Of a stretch of DNA of 5,113 nucleotides, positions 1-5,113 are shown piece by piece (the stretch's first letter is position 1; each line of letters begins with the position of its first letter). Made by a program: the position numbers and the translations under genes. The stretch comes from Candidatus Zhuqueibacterota bacterium (GTDB taxonomy: Bacteria; Zhuqueibacterota; Zhuqueibacteria; Zhuqueibacterales; Zhuqueibacteraceae). Where the stretch lies: positions 1 to 5,113 of the forward strand of contig JABWAN010000490.1 in NCBI GenBank assembly GCA_013361015.1, given 5' to 3'. Under the pieces are notes generated by a model. It was not told the DNA's origin, made no database searches, and saw only the letters and a list, made by a program, of their open reading frames with translations.

Positions 1-1270
1 ACTTCTCGAAGAGATAATCCGGTTGATTGATGATGTATTGATCCACCGGATTGCTCGAAGCCACGAGCACGGCGACCGCGGAATCGGAGCGGCGACCGGA
101 GCGACCGGCTTGTTGCCATGCGCTCGCAATGCTGCCGGGATAGCCCACCATCACGCACGCGGTGAGCTGGCCGACGTCGATGCCGAGTTCGAGCGCATTG
201 GTTGAAACCACGCCGAGCACTTCGCCACTGCGCAAGCCGCGTTCGATCTCGCGGCGCTCCGTGGGCAAATATCCGCCGCGATACCCGCGAATAAGCTTGG
301 GCGATCTTTTGTTGAACGACATGGCCTCTTTGAGATACGTTACCAAAATCTCCACGCGCAAGCGGCTGCGCGCGAACACGATGGTTTGAATTTTATTGAG
401 CAAAAATTTTGTGGCAACCTTGCGCGCTTCTTTCACCGAAGACTTGCGAATGCCCAACTCGCGATTGACGATGGGCGGATTGTAAAGAATGAAATGCTTC
501 TCCCCGCGCGGCGCGCCGTTTTGATCGACAAGCGCGATCTCCTGCTCGGTGATTTGCTCGGCCAGCTCTTTCGGGTTGGCAATCGTCGCGGAGCAACAAA
601 TGAATTGCGGCGTCGCGCCGTAAAAAGCAGCAATACGCCGCAGCCGGCGAATGACGTTTGCGAGATGACTGCCGAACACGCCGCGATAGTTGTGCAGTTC
701 GTCGATGACGACGTAGCGCAAATTCTCAAAGAGCTTGATCCATTTGGTGTGATGTGGTAATATGCCCATGTGCAACATGTCGGGATTGGTCACGACGATG
801 TGGCCCGAAGTGCGAATGGCTTGTCGCGCATCCTGCGGCGTGTCGCCGTCGAACGTGTGCGCTTTAATGTCGAAATGAACCTTGGGGCCGACGTGAGTGA
901 TCACGTCTTTGAGTTCGGAGAGCTGATCTTGCGACAAGGCTTTGGTGGGAAAAAGAAACAGCGCGCGCGCATCGGGATCGAGGAGTATGCGATTGAGCAC
1001 GGGTAGATTGTAGCAGAGCGTCTTGCCCGAAGCTGTGGGTGTGACGACGACGATGCTCTTGCCCACTCCGATTTGCGAAATCGCCTCGGCTTGATGCGAG
1101 TAAAGTCGCGCGATGCCGCGTGCTTGCATGGCCGCGATCAACTCCGGCCTGAGCCAGGTTGGAAAATCGGCCCATTGCGCCGGCCTCGGCGGAAGCGTGC
1201 GCCAGTGCGTGACGTTTTGCATGAACGCGGGATCGGCGCGCAGTTCGTCGAGAACTTGAGGTAGAGTCAT
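1..1270 (-). CDS. YprA/MrfA-type DEAD/DEAH-box DNA helicase, N-terminal part (C-terminus beyond window)
   Basis: Superfamily 2 ATP-dependent DNA helicase; 423 residues are visible and the frame is still open at the left edge. Motifs in order: Q-like YSHQ (57-60), motif I TPTASGKT (77-84), Ia FPTKAL (107-112), II as DELH within VVIDELHNYRG (187-197), III CSAT (226-229), V STNALELGID (356-365) and VI QQAGRSGRR (386-394). DELH followed by NYRG, with LELGID in motif V, is characteristic of the YprA/MrfA family. Family members are about 750-800 residues and carry a C-terminal DUF1998 region with a cysteine cluster, so roughly 45% is missing here. In Bacillus subtilis, MrfA acts with the exonuclease MrfB in repair of mitomycin C lesions; a similar role here is inferred. 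The start is the ATG at 1270: an in-frame TAA lies six codons upstream and no other ATG intervenes. No clear Shine-Dalgarno is seen. All visible motifs are intact. Confidence 0.95.
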   Translation of the reverse strand, partial: MTLPQVLDELRADPAFMQNVTHWRTLPPRPAQWADFPTWLRPELIAAMQARGIARLYSHQAEAISQIGVGKSIVVVTPTASGKTLCYNLPVLNRILLDPDARALFLFPTKALSQDQLSELKDVITHVGPKVHFDIKAHTFDGDTPQDARQAIRTSGHIVVTNPDMLHMGILPHHTKWIKLFENLRYVVIDELHNYRGVFGSHLANVIRRLRRIAAFYGATPQFICCSATIANPKELAEQITEQEIALVDQNGAPRGEKHFILYNPPIVNRELGIRKSSVKEARKVATKFLLNKIQTIVFARSRLRVEILVTYLKEAMSFNKRSPKLIRGYRGGYLPTERREIERGLRSGEVLGVVSTNALELGIDVGQLTACVMVGYPGSIASAWQQAGRSGRRSDSAVAVLVASSNPVDQYIINQPDYLFEK

Positions 1271-1344
1271 GATAGGGTCGTGCGGTTATTGATTGGAAGA
1301 AGATGGTTGAGGAATATTCAGCCGTTTTATGTGGCGCGAACTTA

Positions 1345-1357
1345 GAGAACAATTCTC
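1345..1357. promoter_or_regulatory. Short palindrome upstream of the helicase, possible operator
   Basis: The sequence GAGAACAATTCTC reads as 5-bp arms around CAA and sits about 75 bases upstream of the helicase start. A homodimeric repressor could bind such a site, but a 5-bp palindrome is expected by chance fairly often and the regulator is unknown. Confidence 0.2.
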
Positions 1358-1421
1358 AATTTGGCAAACGGTTTTAAAGTTTCTATTTCAGAACATGTGC
1401 GGCAAAGGCAATGACAGAAAC

Positions 1422-1474
1422 ATGATTGGCAGAAAAATAAAACTTCACCCTTCGAATATTTTTCTGCCAATCAT
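1422..1474. repeat. Perfect 18-bp inverted repeat with 17-base loop
   Basis: The left arm ATGATTGGCAGAAAAATA (1422-1439) and right arm TATTTTTCTGCCAATCAT (1457-1474) are exactly complementary, separated by 17 bases. A shorter, imperfect copy of the CAGAAA motif (GACAGAAAC) lies just to the left, at 1413-1421. The element stands between divergent genes, so it is not needed as a terminator for either. It ends 40 bases before the glycosyltransferase start, so on a plus-strand transcript beginning farther left it would form a leader hairpin. It could be a small dispersed element (MITE- or REP-like) or a regulatory hairpin. Confidence 0.85.
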
Positions 1475-1504
1475 CATCATGCCATTTAAATCTTGAGGCT
1501 GTTC

Positions 1505-1509
1505 AGGAG
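1505..1509 (+). promoter_or_regulatory. Shine-Dalgarno AGGAG of the glycosyltransferase
   Basis: AGGAG stands five bases before the ATG at 1515. It fixes that start over the overlapping frame that begins at 1493. Confidence 0.8.
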
Positions 1510-1514
1510 CTTTT

Positions 1515-3083
1515 ATGACGGCTGTGTTTGGAATGCCACGACGGGCAGCTTGGAGTTATGTTTTGCTTCTCGCTTGCGGCGTTGCGATGCTTGTGTTGTA
1601 TTCGCTTTTTGCAGAGTTGCATGTCCCAACCGCGACGCACGAGGCCGCGGCGATGATGCAGCGCTTTGGAACGATTGTCGCGCTGCTCTTTTTTTGTTTT
1701 ATTGGCGCCGTGCTTGTGCTCTGGAAAATTATTCGCGGGGAAAAATTAGCGCCCAACTTCACGAAGCCGGCAGGGAAGCCTGCGCTACCACAGCCGCGCG
1801 CACTTGCGAGGAGCATGGCTTTGATCTTCGTCTTCGCAATTCTGTTTCGCCTCGTGTTGCTTCCACAAACGCCGTTCTTATCGAATGACATCTATCGCTA
1901 TCTCTGGGACGCGGAAGTTTTACAGCGCGGCATCAATCCGTATCTTTATCCACCGGAGGCGAGCGAGCTTTCGAGCTTGCATGACTTAGAAATCTACCAA
2001 CAGATGAGCCACAAGCACGTGCGCACGGTTTATCCGCCGCTACTGCAAGGCCTCTTCTGGCTCGGCGCCAAGCTCGCCGCCGTGCTTGCGCTCGATCCGA
2101 TTCATGTGTTGAAGGCGCTGTGGCTTGTGATCGATATTGCGCTTATCGGCGTGCTTGCAAAACTTCTCGCCGCATATGAGATTGATGCGCGCTGGGCCAT
2201 GCTCTATGCGTGGCATCCGCTCGCCGTGATCGAGATTGCAAGCAGCGGGCATACCGACGGCGTGGGCGTGTTTTGCTTGCTGGCGGCGCTGCTGATGCTC
2301 AAGCGCGAGCGCCACCTCGCCAGCGCGATATTGCTCGCGTGCGGCTTTCTGGTGAAATTCGTCACGGCGTTGCTTGTGCCGTTTGTTTTTTTATTCTCCC
2401 TAAAAAAAGAAAGCAAGCAACGCAATTGGCGCTTCGCATTGGCATTCTTCGCAGTGCTCGCGCTTGCCTATGCGCCTTTCATTTCCGCCGGAGAGAATCT
2501 GTATTCGGGATTGTCCGTCTATTCCGCGAAGTGGCGCTTCAACGATGCGCTCTTCTCGCTCATCTATACCCCGCTGAAAAAATTCCTTCCCGATTGGCTC
2601 GTCATCAAACTCATGATTCCGCCGAGCTGGGAGATGCTGCCCGAAACATTGGTGACGCGGCGGATCGACTTGGCGCTGTTGCTTGCGAAAGGCGTAATGG
2701 CGATTGCCTTCGGGTTGATCTATTTACATTGGCTGCGAAACATGATGCGGCGAACGGAGGAAGAGCGAATGAGTTTTTGGCCGCATCTCGCTCTCGGCTT
2801 GTTGGCGGCGTTCTTCTTGCTCTCACCGACTTTTCAGCCGTGGTATATGCTCTGGCTTTTGCCGCTGCTCTGCGTTGTTTCTGGTATGAAAAAAGAATCG
2901 AGCGAGGGATTGATTGCTCCGCTCTATCTTTGGGGATTGAGCGCTACGATGTTTTTTTCTTATTGCGTGCTAGGTGCTTACTGGCGGGAAGGAGTTTGGG
3001 AGGAGCAGGGATGGGTAATATGGGTGGAGTATGGCTTGCCGAGCTTGATGTTTTTCGTGTCTCGAAAATTGCATGACGATTAA
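1515..3083 (+). CDS. Multi-pass membrane GT-C glycosyltransferase (mannosyltransferase-like)
   Basis: A 522-residue integral membrane protein with about 11-13 hydrophobic segments, including 12-34, 52-72, 100-117, 268-295, 306-323, 385-405, 422-458, 464-487 and 498-516. The signature follows the third segment: SNDIYRYLWD (123-132), then GINPY (139-143) and VYPP (172-175). An acidic residue in the first large extracytoplasmic loop (D125 here) is the expected catalytic base in GT-C enzymes, which transfer sugars from polyprenyl-phosphate donors. WHPL (233-236), GHTDG (245-249) and TFQPWYMLWLLP (439-450) fit bacterial DUF2029/MptB-like polyprenol-phosphate-mannose transferases. Sugar and acceptor cannot be read from sequence; envelope glycan or glycolipid assembly is likely. 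AGGAG five bases upstream supports the start. The first 95 residues add two hydrophobic segments and a linker before the segment leading into the motif, more than I expect for the family. It stands alone, diverging from the helicase and converging on the sigma gene. Confidence 0.85.
   Translation: MTAVFGMPRRAAWSYVLLLACGVAMLVLYSLFAELHVPTATHEAAAMMQRFGTIVALLFFCFIGAVLVLWKIIRGEKLAPNFTKPAGKPALPQPRALARSMALIFVFAILFRLVLLPQTPFLSNDIYRYLWDAEVLQRGINPYLYPPEASELSSLHDLEIYQQMSHKHVRTVYPPLLQGLFWLGAKLAAVLALDPIHVLKALWLVIDIALIGVLAKLLAAYEIDARWAMLYAWHPLAVIEIASSGHTDGVGVFCLLAALLMLKRERHLASAILLACGFLVKFVTALLVPFVFLFSLKKESKQRNWRFALAFFAVLALAYAPFISAGENLYSGLSVYSAKWRFNDALFSLIYTPLKKFLPDWLVIKLMIPPSWEMLPETLVTRRIDLALLLAKGVMAIAFGLIYLHWLRNMMRRTEEERMSFWPHLALGLLAAFFLLSPTFQPWYMLWLLPLLCVVSGMKKESSEGLIAPLYLWGLSATMFFSYCVLGAYWREGVWEEQGWVIWVEYGLPSLMFFVSRKLHDD
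1762..1791. repeat. Repeat-like GC-rich segment inside the glycosyltransferase gene
   Basis: The stretch GCCGGCAGGGAAGCCTGCGC (1766-1785), followed by TACCAC, contains the small hairpin GCAGG-GAAG-CCTGC (1770-1783). It resembles intergenic dispersed repeats built on 'GTAGCGCAGGCTTCC' that I recall from several bacterial genomes. It encodes roughly residues 84-92 (KPAGKPALP), a Pro/Ala/Lys linker between membrane segments 2 and 3, and the reading frame stays open. Repeat identity is a recollection, not a search result. Confidence 0.35.
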
Positions 3084-3103
3084 TCATCATGCTAGCTGAT
3101 GCA

Positions 3104-3190
3104 AGCCGGCTTTAGCTGGCTAAAATCTCGAGGCGCTTTAGCGATCTTCAGATCGCTTTCACCTGCTTGCCTGAGACTGAAGCCCCGGGC
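3104..3190. repeat. Cluster of small hairpins in the convergent intergenic region
   Basis: A 7-bp stem with one G-U pair (3104-3121, loop TTTA) is followed by a perfect 8-bp stem AGCGATCT-TC-AGATCGCT (3140-3157). Then comes a GC-rich tail with CCCGGG (3184-3189). The octamer GCTTTAGC occurs twice, at 3109-3116 and 3135-3142. The segment is non-coding and separate from the terminator to its right. It looks like a REP-type dispersed repeat unit, though nothing in the window proves it occurs elsewhere in the genome. Confidence 0.45.
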
Positions 3191-3196
3191 GAAAAC

Positions 3197-3234
3197 AAAA
3201 AGCCTTCATTAAGACGATTTAATGAAGGCTTTTT
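3197..3234. terminator. Strong bidirectional intrinsic terminator
   Basis: Perfect 16-bp inverted repeat: arms AAAAAGCCTTCATTAA (3197-3212) and TTAATGAAGGCTTTTT (3219-3234) around a 6-base loop. The plus strand ends in a T run inside the right arm, then CGTTT. The minus strand reads CTTTTTGTTTTC after its arm, so both strands carry a U-rich tail. It lies 23 bases past the sigma factor stop and about 110 bases past the glycosyltransferase stop, so it serves both convergent transcripts. Confidence 0.93.
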
Positions 3235-3257
3235 CGTTTCCGAAATACAAAAAGGAA

Positions 3258-4094
3258 CTAGCCGAGATATTTGCGCAACGGCTCCAAGCGCGAGCGATGG
3301 CGCAAACGGCGAAGAGCTTTCTCTTTGATCTGGCGCACGCGTTCGCGCGTTAGCTTGAAGTGCTCGCCGATCTCTTCGAGCGTCAACGGGCGGTCGCCGT
3401 CCAAACCGAAATAGAGACGAATAATTTCCGCCTCGCGAGATTTGAGCGTGGAAAGCACTTTGTCGATCTCCACTTGCAAAGACTCTTGCATCAGAGTATC
3501 GTCTGGCGGAGCATAACGATCGCTTTCCAGCACATCTAGTAGACTATTCCCCTCTTCTTCTTTGAAGGGCTCGTCCAAAGAAAGATGGCGCGCGGAAGTT
3601 TTCATTACATCCGCAACTTCGAAAGCCGTCAGTTCCATTCTATCGGCGATCTCTTCCATGCTCGGCTCACGCCCGAATTTTTTCTCCAACTCTTCGAGCG
3701 CGCGCCCCACTTTGTTGATCGCACCAACGCGGTTGAGCGGTAAGCGCACGACACGGCTCTGTTCCGCCAATGCTTGCAGGATGGACTGGCGAATCCACCA
3801 TACGGCATAGGAAATGAATTTGAAGCCGCGCGTTTCGTCAAAACGTTGGGCCGCCTTGATCAACCCCAGGTTGCCCTCGCTGATCAAATCTTGCAAAGGC
3901 AAGCCCTGGCCTTGATATTCCTTCGCCACGCTGATGACGAAGCGCAAATTGGCTTTTACAAGTTTGTCCAAAGCGGTCGAATCGCTCCTACGAATTCTTC
4001 TCGCCAACTCCACTTCCTCTTCCGGCGGAAGCGGAGAGTATCCACCAATCTCTTCCAAGTATTTTTCAATAGATTGTTTCGTACGATTCTCCAT
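3258..4094 (-). CDS. rpoD: Primary RNA polymerase sigma factor (RpoD/SigA, short FCB-type)
   Basis: Sigma-70 family protein of 278 residues that directs core RNA polymerase to housekeeping promoters. Region 1.2 is near 6-34 (SIEKYLEEIGGYSPLPPEEE). Core-binding region 2.1-2.2 covers about 41-86 (ANLRFVISVAKEY, DLISEGNLGLIKAAQRFDE), and the -10-melting region 2.3-2.4 is FKFISYAVWWIRQSILQAL (91-109). Region 3 follows with EQSRVVRLPLNRVG (111-124), the acidic 3.2 linker is around 171-192, and the region 4.2 helix-turn-helix is LTLEEIGEHFKLTRERVRQI (237-256). Region 1.1 and the non-conserved insert of proteobacterial RpoD are absent, as in Bacteroidota and relatives. The start is the ATG at 4094: an in-frame TGA lies just upstream with no other ATG, and AAGG sits about 9 bases before it. 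It follows rpsU by 109 bases on the same strand, as the last gene before the shared terminator. An alternative, a paralogous group 2 sigma, is less likely given the rpsU linkage. Confidence 0.94.
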   Translation of the reverse strand: MENRTKQSIEKYLEEIGGYSPLPPEEEVELARRIRRSDSTALDKLVKANLRFVISVAKEYQGQGLPLQDLISEGNLGLIKAAQRFDETRGFKFISYAVWWIRQSILQALAEQSRVVRLPLNRVGAINKVGRALEELEKKFGREPSMEEIADRMELTAFEVADVMKTSARHLSLDEPFKEEEGNSLLDVLESDRYAPPDDTLMQESLQVEIDKVLSTLKSREAEIIRLYFGLDGDRPLTLEEIGEHFKLTRERVRQIKEKALRRLRHRSRLEPLRKYLG

Positions 4095-4145
4095 GAATAT
4101 TGCCTTGTTTGATGCTCACCATTGTTTTTGCGCAAGGGTGAATTG

Positions 4146-4168
4146 AAAAATGGTCTCCTCACTGAGAC
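4146..4168 (-). terminator. Weak attenuator-like hairpin between rpsU and rpoD
   Basis: On the minus strand a 5-bp stem GTCTC-AGTGAG-GAGAC (4168-4153) is followed by CCA and five T (4150-4146). The stem is short, so full termination is unlikely. Partial termination that would lower rpoD expression relative to rpsU is plausible. A second 5-bp stem (4170-4183) lies directly upstream. Confidence 0.35.
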
Positions 4169-4203
4169 TTGATTTTGGAATCATGTTATTGCGGCGCCAA
4201 ACT

Positions 4204-4395
4204 CTACTCGCTCAATTGCGAGCGATGCGCTCTTCGAATTGCGGTTACCCTGCGAATGCGTTTGCGCTGGCTCGGCTTGAGGTAATATGTTGATCTCTTG
4301 AACTCACGCAAAACTCCCGCGCGATCACATTTTCTTTTAAATCGCATTATGGCGCGATCCAAGGTTTCTCTCTCCGCGACGGTCACACGAACCAT
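4204..4395 (-). CDS. rpsU: 30S ribosomal protein bS21
   Basis: Small, very basic protein of 63 residues that fits bS21 (usually about 55-71 residues). The hallmark is the central block DRAIMRFKRKCDRAGVLRE followed by a Lys/Arg-rich helix (RKRIRRVTAIRRAHR). bS21 sits on the platform of the small subunit near the 3' end of 16S rRNA and helps initiation. I chose the ATG at 4395 rather than the GTG at 4404: AGAGGTGA (4408-4401) is an excellent Shine-Dalgarno five bases before that ATG, and the GTG is part of this site. The protein then begins MVRVTV, as family members do. A strong promoter and a leader of about 235 bases lie upstream, and rpoD follows 109 bases downstream. In Escherichia coli, rpsU heads the rpsU-dnaG-rpoD operon; dnaG is not present here. 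Confidence 0.93.
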   Translation of the reverse strand: MVRVTVAERETLDRAIMRFKRKCDRAGVLREFKRSTYYLKPSQRKRIRRVTAIRRAHRSQLSE

Positions 4396-4400
4396 TTTGC

Positions 4401-4408
4401 TCACCTCT
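4401..4408 (-). promoter_or_regulatory. Shine-Dalgarno AGAGGTGA of rpsU, decides the start
   Basis: AGAGGTGA on the minus strand ends five bases before the ATG at 4395. It overlaps the alternative GTG at 4404, which rules that codon out as the probable start. Confidence 0.85.
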
Positions 4409-4631
4409 TTCGTCTGCAGTATTCAGCCTGATTTAAATGTCAAGCCTTTTTTCTATACTGAGTAACGGTGTGGAAAGTTCCAACACAACCGTTGCGGTGA
4501 GTATGCCTGCCCATTTCGTCTAGCGTAGAAGTTTTACAAACTATTCTTCGGCTTTCGCTCTGCGTTCTTTTGTTCTAAGTTTTCTGGCCGAAACCACTTA
4601 AAGCGGATTACGTGTACCCCAATTTCAGGGC
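4409..4631 (-). ncRNA. Long structured 5' leader of rpsU (or small RNA), unrecognised
   Basis: Transcription from the promoter at 4639-4667 should begin near 4631, giving a leader of about 235 bases before rpsU. Several helices can be drawn on the minus strand. CCGC-TTTAA-GTGG is at 4606-4594. TTCGGC (4592-4587) pairs with GCCGAA (4552-4547). AGA-AT-AGTTT-GTA-AAACT-TCT is at 4547-4527. A bulged 11-bp hairpin capped by ACTT is at 4493-4464. CTGCCC (4633-4628) could pair with GGGCAG (4512-4507), but only if transcription starts a little earlier than estimated, and a local CCC/GGG pairing competes. I recognise no known family (not 6S, SRP RNA, RNase P RNA, tmRNA or a tRNA). No T-rich terminator follows, so read-through into rpsU is likely. 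No convincing gene lies within it. Confidence 0.45.
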
Positions 4632-4638
4632 AGAAAGA

Positions 4639-4667
4639 AATATAATGTAACGCGTCTGTTTTGTCAA
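4639..4667 (-). promoter_or_regulatory. Strong sigma-70 type promoter for rpsU-rpoD
   Basis: The minus strand shows TTGACA (4667-4662), a 17-base spacer and TATATT (4644-4639): a perfect -35 and a five-of-six -10 at optimal spacing. It begins about 20 bases after the histidine kinase stop, so the rpsU-rpoD unit has its own promoter. I see no hairpin terminator between the kinase stop and this promoter, so read-through from the kinase gene remains possible. Confidence 0.82.
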
Positions 4668-4686
4668 GCTTGGTTACAAAATTTTT

Positions 4687-5113
4687 TTACTCTTCGAAGC
4701 TGTTGATCGGCAAATATACCGTGAATTTGCTACCTTTGCCGATTTTGCTTTTTACAAAAATCTTGCCACCATGTTTTTCGATGATCTGTTGAGCTATTGC
4801 CAAGCCGATCCCACTGCCATTTTTTTTGGTGGAAAAGTAAAAGTCGAAGATTTTAGGTAGATGCTCCTTACTAATCCCTTTACCTGTGTCTTCGAATGTG
4901 ATGGCGGCATAGGTTCGTTTCAAGGATTCCGTTACCCTTCGGGAGTAGACATCGAGTCCAATGGTCAAGCGTCCACCACCCGGCATGGCCTGAACCGAAT
5001 TTAGGAAAATGTTCAAGAAGACTTGATATATTTTCTTAGCATCGACATTAACTAGCAATTCAGGCGTACGATACTTGCGTATGACACGTATTCCTTTCGG
5101 CAGTACTTCCGGT
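4687..5113 (-). CDS. Sensor histidine kinase, C-terminal ATPase domain (N-terminus beyond window)
   Basis: The last 141 residues of a two-component sensor kinase; the frame is open to the right edge without a stop. The visible part is a complete HATPase_c domain. Numbering from the first visible residue: N box LNIFLNSVQAMP (33-44, Mg-ATP-binding N38), G1 box DTGKGI (75-80), F box IFDFYFSTK (88-96), G2 box GSGIGLAI (99-106) and a final GKGSKFTVYLP (125-135). The pattern NSVQAMP with FYFSTK and GIGLAI fits the NtrB/AtoS/ZraS-like group, whose partners are often sigma-54 activators. That partner is inferred and no response regulator is visible. The dimerisation/phospho-histidine domain and any sensor domain lie outside the window, so the signal is unknown. 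An internal TTG at 5058 is not the real start because the homology continues upstream. It ends EE-TAA, 20 bases before the rpsU promoter. Confidence 0.93.
   Translation of the reverse strand, partial: PEVLPKGIRVIRKYRTPELLVNVDAKKIYQVFLNIFLNSVQAMPGGGRLTIGLDVYSRRVTESLKRTYAAITFEDTGKGISKEHLPKIFDFYFSTKKNGSGIGLAIAQQIIEKHGGKIFVKSKIGKGSKFTVYLPINSFEE

Larger units (their letters stand above)
1271..1514. other. Divergent intergenic region between helicase and glycosyltransferase
   Basis: This 244-base AT-richer spacer must hold the promoters of both flanking genes, which point away from each other. I cannot assign a convincing -35/-10 pair on either strand. It contains a perfect 18-bp inverted repeat (1422-1474) and a small palindrome GAGAA-CAA-TTCTC (1345-1357), listed separately. 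No coding frame in it looks like a real gene; an alternative plus-strand start at 1493 opens a frame that merely overlaps the glycosyltransferase. Confidence 0.7.

Noticed and set aside
864..1352. 162-residue minus-strand frame across the helicase start
   Set aside because: Low-complexity Arg/Ser/His composition; it is the out-of-frame reading of the helicase N-terminus.
2210..3076. 288-residue plus-strand frame overlapping the glycosyltransferase
   Set aside because: It is rich in Arg, Ala and Cys, has no family features, and lies wholly within the well-supported membrane protein gene in another frame.
3956..4162. 68-residue minus-strand frame starting at 4162 between rpsU and rpoD, as a missing middle gene
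   Set aside because: Most of it overlaps rpoD in another frame, it resembles no family I know, and it is a shadow of the sigma gene.
4415..4443. A second TTGACA (4443-4438, minus strand) close to rpsU as an additional promoter
   Set aside because: At 16-17 base spacing the -10 candidates (TACTGC, ACTGCA) match the consensus poorly; the better AATACT is only 14 bases away.
4440..4514. 24-residue open frame (MGRHTHRNG...) on the minus strand inside the rpsU leader, a possible leader peptide
   Set aside because: No Shine-Dalgarno precedes its ATG and its composition shows no stalling motif; it overlaps the strongest predicted hairpin of the leader.
4409..4638. 6S RNA, SRP RNA, tmRNA or RNase P RNA in the rpsU leader
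   Set aside because: None of the conserved sequence signatures of these RNAs is visible, and no terminator ends the region.
1..5113. A CRISPR array, defence island or transposon
   Set aside because: No regularly spaced direct repeats, transposase or nuclease/toxin gene is present; the helicase is better explained as a repair enzyme.

Overview
The window holds five protein genes, two of them cut by the window edges. The encoded proteins suggest a bacterium of the Bacteroidota/Calditrichota/KSB1 (FCB-like) assemblage: the short primary sigma factor lacks region 1.1 and reads like the FCB type. However, the only strong promoter is a textbook TTGACA-17-TATATT, and two genes have clear Shine-Dalgarno sites. 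Both are unusual for Bacteroidota proper, so a neighbouring FCB lineage is more likely. This placement is inference from memory of the families, not from a database search.

Layout, left to right. Positions 1-1270 (minus) hold the N-terminal 423 residues of a YprA/MrfA-type superfamily 2 DNA helicase. Positions 1271-1514 are a divergent intergenic region with a perfect 18-bp inverted repeat. Positions 1515-3083 (plus) encode a multi-pass membrane glycosyltransferase of the GT-C type. Positions 3084-3257 lie between convergent genes and hold a cluster of small hairpins plus a strong bidirectional terminator. Positions 3258-4094 (minus) encode the primary sigma factor. Positions 4204-4395 (minus) encode ribosomal protein bS21. 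Positions 4396-4686 hold a strong minus-strand promoter and a roughly 235-base leader rich in potential helices. Positions 4687-5113 (minus) are the C-terminal ATPase domain of a sensor histidine kinase.

The core of the window is the rpsU-rpoD pair, a version of the macromolecular-synthesis operon (rpsU-dnaG-rpoD in Escherichia coli) with no dnaG between them. One promoter just after the kinase stop codon probably serves both genes. A short hairpin followed by five T lies between rpsU and rpoD and could reduce read-through. The terminator after rpoD ends both this operon and the glycosyltransferase transcript coming from the other side. The helicase, glycosyltransferase and kinase have no visible functional link to the operon or to each other.

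I found no CRISPR array, tRNA, rRNA, transposase or obvious defence cassette. The best candidates for something undescribed are the structured rpsU leader and the small non-coding repeats. No complete new system is evident.
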